Shown here piece after piece: positions 31,769 through 37,753 of a stretch of 37,753 bases of DNA (within the stretch, counting starts at the first letter, position 1; the number at the start of each line of letters is the position of its first letter). This stretch comes from Welwitschia mirabilis. Taxonomy: Eukaryota > Gnetophyta > Gnetopsida > Welwitschiales. Made by a program: the position numbers and the translations under genes. The notes beneath the pieces were generated by a model. The model saw only the letters and a list, made by a program, of their open reading frames with translations, did no database searches and was not told the DNA's origin. The DNA lies in contig JBOZIK010000001.1 of NCBI GenBank assembly GCA_051453625.1, positions 102,407,352 through 102,445,104 on the forward strand, given 5' to 3'.

Positions 31769-32010
31769 CTAAGAGAACATACTTCTATGTATTTAGATAG
31801 ATCACATACATTCTATGTATTAATTATAATAGTTTTTGAGAATAAGAATTAATTTTTTAAAAACTAAAATGCTTTTATTTATCATCTAGGTAACGATTAA
31901 AAAAAGTCTAAAAAGAATTTGATTCTACATTTCTTATAAAGATCTTAAAGCTCTTTCTCATGAAGGTATTTCTTTCTGTTGTGTTATAGGTTAATGCTTA
32001 AATATACACT
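31769..32010 (-). pseudogene. Copia element 3 pre-integrase and integrase N-part
   Basis: The minus strand shows 'L*HNRKKYLHEKELKIFIRN' then 'VESNSF' (31925-32000), matching the GAG_pre-integrase block (LWH.RLGH.SE.GL..L...G). Near 31770-31800 it reads 'MYVIYLNT*KYVLL', the beginning of the first-Asp block, which continues as 'YYAYVTFIKK' at 20550-20590 on the far side of element 2. Confidence 0.7.
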
Positions 32011-32149
32011 ACAAATAACAAATGCATTTAACTTTTTTGGTATTGTCTTTACTTCTAACTTAAATGACTTGGTTTTTTTAATTTCAAAAGGTAAAGGCAA
32101 TGTTCTTTACATTATTTAGCATTTATCTTCCCTAATAATAATAATTAAT

Positions 32150-32430
32150 CTATATCATCTAATTCATTTATAGATAAATTATTTTTATGAGTGCTACAAA
32201 ATGGTTTACATTAGAAATTGATTTAATTGTTCATCATTAAACTACATTTTTATTTTTCTAAAACCTATAACTTTGTAGACATCACTATTACCTAATCTTA
32301 TCATACATTTAGATCACATGAGATATATTTAATAAACTAATTAGTGTGTGGAGTATAATGATTATATGCACTTAAGTTAACATAATATCAATATGTATTA
32401 GAATTATCAAATGAAGACACTACACATAAG
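32150..32430 (-). pseudogene. Copia element 3 protease
   Basis: Readings such as 'SNTY*YYVNLSAYNHYTPHT' (near 32350-32415), '*FIKYISCDLNV' and 'VIGFRKIK' (near 32240-32280), then 'LDDI' further left, follow the copia protease pattern (W..DSGA..H.TP....F..Y....G.V..G......V.G.G....). The D-S-G itself is damaged. It starts only about 120 bases from the primer-binding site, so gag is deleted. Confidence 0.6.
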
Positions 32431-32529
32431 TTTTCCTCTTAAGTAGGAAAAGCCTTTTCATCCTTTGATGAACTAGGCATGATTTCCCTATAATCACTTA
32501 AATGTAAAACACATACTATGCAGAAACTT

Positions 32530-33059
32530 GGCTAAGATACTAATATCATATTTCCAAATATGAAATCATATGATTTCTATGATCCAAATTTAAACTAAAC
32601 TAAACTTAGAATTACATAAAATAAAAAAAGGAAAGACATATAATTACCTTGGAAAAGCCTTCAAGGTAAGAAACAGTAGTAAAATTGGTACTTAGATCAT
32701 CATTAGTACAACTTTAAAAAATAAATCTTAGAGAAAGAGCTATAATAGTTACTTTGAAAGTGGAAAAATTGATGATCTACTAGGAAGAAGAATAATGTTA
32801 AAAATTATGGTTCTCTAACAACACTTTAGGAAAATTCCTTAGATCTTTTATATATCATTCACTCTTCTAAAAAAAGGCTATTTTATTTTTGGATAATTAA
32901 CATAAATTAAATGAGATTAATGAAGAGAAAGACATTAATATAGAATGTAGCAACTAGGATGGAAGTAATAGAATGATAAAATATAGAAAACAATAAAAGG
33001 TAGCAATGGAAATGGGGATAGTAAAATGAAAGAATTAATAAGTTATACGTTAAGGCAGA
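32530..33059 (-). repeat. Primer-binding site and probable 5' LTR of element 3
   Basis: The minus strand reads TTAGTATCTTAGCC (32530-32543), resembling TTGGTATCAGAGCC. The LTR should begin at about 32544 on the plus strand (TATCATATTTCC). Its outer end is not defined and no partner was found, so the right border is a guess. Confidence 0.4.
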
Positions 33060-33449
33060 TTTTCTTTCAACTATTTACCTCCTATTTCTTTAGTTATATT
33101 TACAAACAATTTAGCCATATTTTAGCTATGTTTTTTATAGTGTATTTTTCTAAGAAATAACCTTTACCCATTCTCATAAATTAGGTTTTCTTATCCATTA
33201 CTTTTTGTTTTTGTGGTTTAGTGAAGTGGCTAACACCTATACTCTATTACATTTCCACATTTGCATATTTGCATTAGCAACTTGTAATTTCATCCTTTTA
33301 AATCCTTTCATTACTACCTTTAGCTGACCTATTATTTCTTCCTTCTATGTCTATCACATAGATATATAAGAAATAAAAAATATTTTATAATTATTAAAAA
33401 GTATAAAGATAAAGGTGGAAAGGGAGCATAGAAGAGTAGAGCAGAATAG
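33060..33449. other. Unassigned AT-rich DNA
   Basis: No coding similarity or repeat pair was seen. It may be the remainder of the element 3 LTR. Confidence 0.4.
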
Positions 33450-33837
33450 CAAAGATAGGGTTTTGCTTTTAGGGAGCATGATGGTAGTTCAAGGGGGCAT
33501 TTATTACCTGAATCTAGTGCATCTTTTATGTTCTAGTGTGTTCTCCTATTTCACAGCTACCCCATACAAGAGTTTTTTCTTGAAGTTTATCTAGAGGTAA
33601 TTTCAGGTTTTTGGTGCAGTGCATCTTCGACATGCTCTTTGTTTAAATCCTTAGTGACGCTATCTACTATGAAAACCTAAAAGGGCATAGTAGTATATGC
33701 TTAGATCTTACATCAGTTTTCCTACTCCTAAGGAGAGGTTTTTCAATCAATGACCCATGAACCTCGAAAACCTAAAAGGGTAGGTTTAAGTGAACCTGAG
33801 ATATCCAAGGTAGGGAAAGTGTTTTTTTGACTCTTTA
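33450..33837 (+). other. Probable 5' region of the DUF4283 remnant
   Basis: Less AT-rich than its neighbours and without a long frame. It contains a 15-base direct repeat GAAAACCTAAAAGGG at 33671-33685 and 33766-33780. It looks like a leader of the following ORF1-like sequence. Confidence 0.35.
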
Positions 33838-34595
33838 GTGATGGCAATATCTTTTGGTACCAAATATTATGTAACACTAATGGGGAAAAGCAAGCCTCAA
33901 AGCTATTCTAACTTGAATTTTGACTTCAAGCACGAAGGAGATACTGTCCATTCAGAGATGTCTATCAATTTCTCTAAACATTTAGAGGATTACTTCAGAA
34001 ATAGTTTCATTAGTAAATTTCAATCCTTATAAGGGCTTTCATCCATATAAAAAGTATGTTTATGATGTAATCAAAAGTTTTCTACAAGTTATAAGATCAT
34101 CCCTCTTAGAGTTAAATTATTGTATTTTGTTTTTGATACAAAAAAAGATATGAGTAAGGTTCTAGCAGGAGGACCATATTTTTTTTTTGCTCATAGAGGT
34201 TTAGCTTTACCTAAATGGTCTCCCTTCATCCTTGACAAGCCATTATTTTTAAAAAGATTCTGATTTGGATTCGTATCTTAAACCCTCACCTAGAGATATG
34301 GCATACTAATTTTTTTAAGCAACTTAGTAATATGTTTGGGGAGTTTGTTAAACTTAATAGAAATACAGATCTTATGGCAAAAATAACAATGATTATAATA
34401 TGTGTTTATATGAAATCTAACACTTTCAATGTAAAAAATATAATCCTAGATACTATGTGGCGTGAATCTATTAGATTATATTTGTCAATTGATATCAAAC
34501 TAATTTCTCTTATGTAGTGTAAAAATGTTATAACTTGTGTGCAAATGAGATTGAGTTTTATAGGTAAAAGAATTAGACCAAAACGCACTAGAAAA
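33838..34595 (+). pseudogene. DUF4283 (LINE ORF1-like) remnant, plus strand
   Basis: The first piece (33838-34032) starts MAISFGTKYYVTLMGKSK and contains 'LNFDFKHEGDTVH', typical of the segment before DUF4283. After a stop, 'FDTKKDMSKVLAGGPYFFFA' then 'HRGLALPKWSPF' (34131-34235) is the central DUF4283 block (F....DM..VL.GGPW.......L....W.P). In another frame, 'LEIWHTNFFKQLSNMFGEFV' then 'KLNRNTDLMAKI' (34288-34392) is the 'LPLE.W....L..I...G.....D..T' block. The open frame 34332-34517 is this part. An eroded CCHC knuckle may follow at 34500-34590. In plants this domain marks LINE ORF1. No ORF2 follows; the LTR of element 4 begins here. Confidence 0.65.
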
Positions 34596-34618
34596 ACTAT
34601 CGAGTTATGCTAACCTTC

Positions 34619-34990
34619 AATGGAGGTCAATCAGATTCTAAAGGGATTGATCACACTTGAATTAGTCACAAGAAAAATAAACTGAACCCAAAGGGGTCAA
34701 CCGGATTCTAAAGGGGTTGACCAGACCTGTGATCTTAAGAGCTAGTATTCTTAAACAGAATGGAAAGGGGTTGATTGGATTTTTATGGGGTAGACCAGAT
34801 TTGAAAAACTGATAAGTAATAGGCCCAAACTAAGAGAAAAGGGGTCAATCAGATTTTCATGGGGTCGACTGGACCTAAAAAGCTGACAATCCATAGTTCT
34901 AGACTGAGAGCCAAGGGGTCGATTAGATCCATGATGGGGTCGATCGAGCTCTCATGGGTTCAACTGAATTTTTATAGGGTTGATCAGATG
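34619..34990 (+). repeat. 74-bp tandem array with paired GGGGTCGACC motifs
   Basis: Units start with GGGGT at 34693, 34767, 34841 and 34915, exactly 74 bases apart, with an earlier, slightly shorter unit at about 34623. Each unit carries two motif copies 20-21 bases apart (for example 34841 and 34861). After 34936 two more motif copies follow at 20-base steps (34956, 34976). The motif is a variant of GGGGTCGACCGGA; copies differ mainly by C/T or G/A at CpG sites. It lies in U3, upstream of the TATA box, where enhancer-type repeats are expected. Confidence 0.85.
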
Positions 34991-35080
34991 GCATGGAAAA
35001 GTAAAATTTGTAAATGTTATGTATCCATTACCTAGCCATTTTCTAGCTGTTTATAGTCATTGAAGGTAGTAGCCCTCCAT

Positions 35081-35090
35081 TATAAATAGC
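35081..35090 (+). promoter_or_regulatory. TATA box of the element 4 LTR
   Basis: TATAAATAGC, preceded by CCCTCCAT, lies in a less AT-rich setting, about 100 bases downstream of the tandem array. It marks the likely U3/R border, with transcription expected to start 25-35 bases later. Confidence 0.65.
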
Positions 35091-35366
35091 TATGCTATTG
35101 ATGACCTAGAGATCCTTTTGGCACTATTCTAATTTGGCATAATCATTATGGATCTAAAAGATCAGAGTGTATTTTCATTAGTATATTATTATATTGCTAT
35201 GCCTCTAATTGAGAAGATCTATCTTTGGCAAAAGAGCTTCACTCAGAATCAGATCTAAGAGTTCCATCATTGTGATCTATTTGAGAAAAGCTCCATTCAT
35301 TGTACTACTATCAAACGTGTGATATCTAAATAACCAAGGCATTATCACATCACACCCATTGCTTTT

Positions 35367-35950
35367 AAAGGTTGAGACTTAGCCTACAAAAGTTCGTTGT
35401 TAAAGTTAATACTTAGCCTACAAAATTCCATTGTTAAGGTTGAGACTTAGCCTATAAAAGCCTACTTNNNNNNNNNNNNNNNNNNNNNNNNNNNNNNNNN
35501 NNNNNNNNNNNNNNNNNNNNNNNNNNNNNNNNNNNNNNNNNNNNNNNNNNNNNNNNNNNNNNNNNNNNNNNNNNNNNNNNNNNNNNNNNNNNNNNNNNNN
35601 NNNNNNNNNNNNNNNNNNNNNNNNNNNNNNNNNNNNNNNNNNNNNNNNNNNNNNNNNNNNNNNNNNNNNNNNNNNNNNNNNNNNNNNNNNNNNNNNNNNN
35701 NNNNNNNNNNNNNNNNNNNNNNNNNNNNNNNNNNNNNNNNNNNNNNNNNNNNNNNNNNNNNNNNNNNNNNNNNNNNNNNNNNNNNNNNNNNNNNNNNNNN
35801 NNNNNNNNNNNNNNNNNNNNNNNNNNNNNNNNNNNNNNNNNNNNNNNNNNNNNNNNNNNNNNNNNNNNNNNNNNNNNNTTAAAGTTAATACTTATCCTAC
35901 AAAAGTCCATTGTTAAGGTTAAGACTTAGCCTATAAAAGCCTACTTGTAA
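35367..35950 (+). repeat. 34-bp tandem repeat array spanning an assembly gap
   Basis: Units such as AAGGTTGAGACTTAGCCTAC.. occupy 35367-35401, 35402-35435 and 35436-35467. After the gap they continue at 35881-35914 and 35915-35946. The core is GACTTAGCCTACAAAA. Both flanks of the gap end with the same CCTATAAAAGCCTACTT. Confidence 0.8.
35468..35878. other. Assembly gap of 411 N in the 34-bp array
   Basis: The last 65 bases before the gap and the first 65 after it are near copies. The gap therefore hides either more repeat units or an unmerged overlap. Confidence 0.8.
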
Positions 35951-36276
35951 GGGTTATAGGTGAACCTGAAAAAACTTGTGGAGTAACAGAGATCCGAGAT
36001 CAAGCTTGAAAGAAGCTGATCATTAATAGTGGAGTATGGGAGTTCCCAAATCATTATAAATCATGTGTGCATCAAAATTGATAGTTTGTATTTTTCTGTC
36101 TTTTGATTCTTTACTTACAGTTTTCCATTTTTGTATGCACATTCTTAATTCCATTATTTTCATATGCAAACTATGATTAGATAGTTTTAATTTTGTTTTA
36201 AGCATAAGTTTTTTTTTTTTTTTAAAGAACCTATTCATCCCCCTCCCCCATCCTCTAGGGTTCTCGATCCTATCAT

Positions 36277-36289
36277 TAAGTATCAGAGC
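36277..36289 (+). other. Primer-binding site of element 4
   Basis: TAAGTATCAGAGC matches the initiator-Met tRNA site TGGTATCAGAGC except at the first bases. It ends 52 bases before the likely gag start. Confidence 0.75.
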
Positions 36290-36341
36290 TTAGGTTAGTC
36301 TTTGAGAGATTTTTATAGATTTAGAATTAAGAACCCTAAAA

Positions 36342-37374
36342 ACGAGTAACCCGACTAATGGATTTTCAACTAGTCATCCACCCATGTTTGATGGCTCAAA
36401 CTATGCCTATTAANNNNNNNNNNNNNNNNNNNNNNNNNNNNNNNNNNNNNNNNNNNNNNNNNNNNNNNNNNNNNNNNNNNNNNNNNNNNNNNNNNNNNNN
36501 NNNNNNNNNNNNNNNNNNNNNNNNNNNNNNNNTCTTAAATCCCAAGACCACTGGACTCCCATAAATAAAACAAAAGCCACCATTGATGCCCGTGCTCTTA
36601 ATGCTATTTTTTGTGTAGTATGTCTAGATGAATTTAAAAGAATCATGAACTATAACAATGCAAAAAAAGATTAGGATCTTAGAAGTTGCACATGAAGAAA
36701 CATCCACTCTTAAAAAAGAAAAACTGTGAATGCTTATTTCTAGATTTGAAGATATTCATATGGATGATAAAGAAACCTTGCAAAAATTTTTTGCTAGACT
36801 TATAGATATAGTAAACTCAATGGTAAGCCTCGGAGATCGCATGGAGGAAAGAAAGGTGGTAAAGAAAGTGTTAAGATCCTTATCCAAGAGATTCAAACCA
36901 ATGGTAACAGCCATCGAAGAAAGAAAAAACATTAATGTAATGGCATTAGAAGAATTTCAAGGTAATCTTCAAACCTATAAACTTAAGTTTACTAAAGATA
37001 GAAGAAAAGGTATTACTTTAAAATGTATGCAGGAGGATTATAGATCTGACAAGTCAGATGAAGGACTTAATGATGATAAAGTAGCTCTTCTAGTTAGGCA
37101 TTCCAAAAAGGTCTTTTATAGGAAAAAGAAAGAAGAATTAAGTAGGAATACAAGGATAAGAAACCCAAAACAAAGAAAAGAGCAAGAAAAGGGAAAGGAA
37201 ATTCAGTGTTATTCATGTAAAGGATTTGGAAATGAATGTCCCACCAGTAGAAGAGAAAAAAGAAAGCCTAAAAACACCTCATTCATAGCAACTTGGGATA
37301 ATGAAGATGATGAAGATGAAAAGAACTACTTAGATCATGGATCAGATAGAGAGAGAGAAGGTTATCTTTCATGA
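36342..37374 (+). pseudogene. Copia element 4 gag
   Basis: The N-terminal frame reads 'SNPTNGFSTSHPPMFDGSNY' from 36345, preceded by ACG (36342-36344) where a start ATG would be expected. It runs into TAA (36411-36413) where a Trp is usual. After the gap, 'KATIDARALNAIFC' (36575-36616) continues the domain. From 36730 a 214-codon stretch is open: 'MLISRFEDIHMDDKETLQKF' and 'LIDIVNSMVSLGDRME' (UBN2 capsid part), 'VLRSLSKRFKPMVTAIEE', then a zinc knuckle 'CYSCKGFGNECP' that lacks its His through a short deletion, then 'TSFIATWDNEDDEDE'. The Met at 36730 is internal. The Met at 36358 is out of frame with the real N-terminus. Family role: capsid and RNA packaging. Confidence 0.85.
36414..36532. 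other. Assembly gap of 119 N inside gag
   Basis: It lies between the 'FDGSNYAY' block and the 'ATIDARALNAIF' block of gag and hides about 40 codons. Short frames that run through the N stretch are not real. Confidence 0.9.
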
Positions 37375-37377
37375 TTT

Positions 37378-37753
37378 TAGTACCATCACTCAAAAATGTG
37401 TCAAGTACTGCAATATCCAAGGACTTGGATATGATTGATGAAGAAGAAGATGAGCTAAAAGATACCTGTCAAGAGTTGTACAAAGAGTATGAGAAGCTCA
37501 CCAAGAGAATCAATTAGTTGAATAAAATGATAAAGATCATTACAAAAGAAAAGGGGGAAGTGGAAAAGAAGTGCAAGGTACTCAAATCCAATAACATCAC
37601 GTTAACTACTCAGGTAAATGATCTTTTGTTTTTTGTAAGTAAGCTTCTGATAGTTCATCTAAATTAGAATAAATGCTTAGAATATGAAAGCTAAATGGAG
37701 ACAAATCAGGTATTGGTTTTGGAGCATAAATATCATAAAAATAGGTAAACCAA
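37378..37753 (+). pseudogene. Coiled-coil region after gag zinc knuckle, element 4
   Basis: After a frame change the sequence reads 'DMIDEEEDELKDTCQELYKE' then 'YEKLTKRIN*LNKMIKIIT' and 'KEKGEVEKKCKVLKSNN'. This is a Glu/Lys/Leu heptad-like stretch of about 100 residues with a stop in it, running to the window end. Sirevirus-type elements carry such a coiled coil between the knuckle and the protease. The same kind of stretch is seen in elements 1 and 2. Confidence 0.75.

Larger units (their letters stand above)
18930..32560 (-). mobile_element. Copia element 3, minus strand, split by element 2
   Basis: A second copia family. From right to left: LTR edge and primer-binding site (near 32530-32560), protease (32150-32430), pre-integrase and integrase N-part (31769-32010), interruption by element 2, integrase core (20290-20597), integrase C-part (19950-20070), reverse transcriptase (18930-19680). 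Gag is missing: the protease begins about 120 bases from the primer-binding site. RNase H and the 3' LTR are not found; the left end is truncated near the gypsy-like LTR fragment. Its motifs differ from those of elements 1 and 2 ('YTPHTN.F' after the protease, 'GY...KKIDHD' in RT), showing a separate lineage. Confidence 0.78.
34596..36275 (+). repeat. 5' LTR of element 4
   Basis: It contains a 74-bp tandem array, a TATA box, a 34-bp array with an assembly gap, a T run (36209-36223) and a pyrimidine-rich end just before the primer-binding site. No partner copy is in the window. The start is taken as the end of the DUF4283 remnant and is approximate. Confidence 0.65.
34596..37753 (+). mobile_element. 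Copia element 4, plus strand, Sirevirus-like, 5' part
   Basis: A long 5' LTR (to about 36275), a primer-binding site (36277-36289), gag (36342 onward) and a coiled-coil region up to the window end. Pol and the 3' LTR lie outside. The long LTR with dense GTCGAC-type repeats and the gag with a long coiled coil after the zinc knuckle fit Sirevirus-type copia elements. It is better preserved than elements 1-3: gag has a 214-codon open stretch. The left border is uncertain. Confidence 0.8.

Noticed and set aside
34406-34588. 60-codon minus-strand frame
   Set aside because: It is antisense to the DUF4283 remnant.
34619-34990. Tandem array as satellite or centromeric repeat
   Set aside because: Only about five units, confined to an LTR upstream of a TATA box, so an LTR enhancer array is the better reading.
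1-37753. A host gene or a defence/biosynthetic system
   Set aside because: Every stretch with a protein-like reading matches a retrotransposon domain. No exon-intron structure with a host protein was found on either strand.

Overview
The window is 37.75 kb of strongly AT-rich repetitive DNA from a flowering plant. No intact host gene, tRNA, rRNA or CRISPR array was found. Nearly all recognisable content is old, stop-ridden transposable elements inserted into one another. The plant assignment rests on Ty1/copia LTR elements primed by initiator-Met tRNA, on Sirevirus-like gag and LTR features, and on plant L1-type LINEs whose ORF1 carries a DUF4283 domain. The species cannot be read from this sequence. 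I translated the frames by eye, so domain borders are approximate, usually within 50-100 bases. Runs of N mark four assembly gaps.

Layout, left to right. 1-2.9 kb is AT-rich and mostly unassigned, with a duplicated SINE-like repeat at 632-966. 4.2-6.48 kb and 16.1-18.15 kb are the two halves of one minus-strand LINE. The right half holds ORF1 (DUF4283) and the ORF2 endonuclease. The left half holds the reverse transcriptase and the C-terminal zf-RVT region. They are separated by copia element 1 (about 6484-16104, minus strand), which landed inside ORF2. A gypsy-like LTR fragment on the plus strand follows (18212-18681).

18.9-20.6 kb and 31.77-32.56 kb are the two halves of copia element 3 (minus strand, a different family that lacks gag). 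They are separated by copia element 2 (about 20598-31765, minus strand), which landed inside its integrase. Elements 1 and 2 are relatives: long LTRs, gag with a coiled coil, pol in the order PR-IN-RT-RH, and an additional coding region between pol and the 3' LTR. 33.45-34.6 kb is a plus-strand DUF4283 (LINE ORF1-like) remnant. From about 34.6 kb to the window end lies the 5' part of element 4, a plus-strand Sirevirus-like element. It has a long LTR with a 74-bp tandem array and a 34-bp array, a TATA box, a primer-binding site and a gag that is open for 214 codons.

The elements do not cooperate as a living system: each is broken by stops, frameshifts, deletions or insertions. The most informative points are the two nested insertions readable at protein level, the AGACGTCT palindromes decaying at their central CpG, the additional post-pol coding region that differs by about 0.9 kb between the two related elements, and evidence that at least two assembly gaps are mis-sized.
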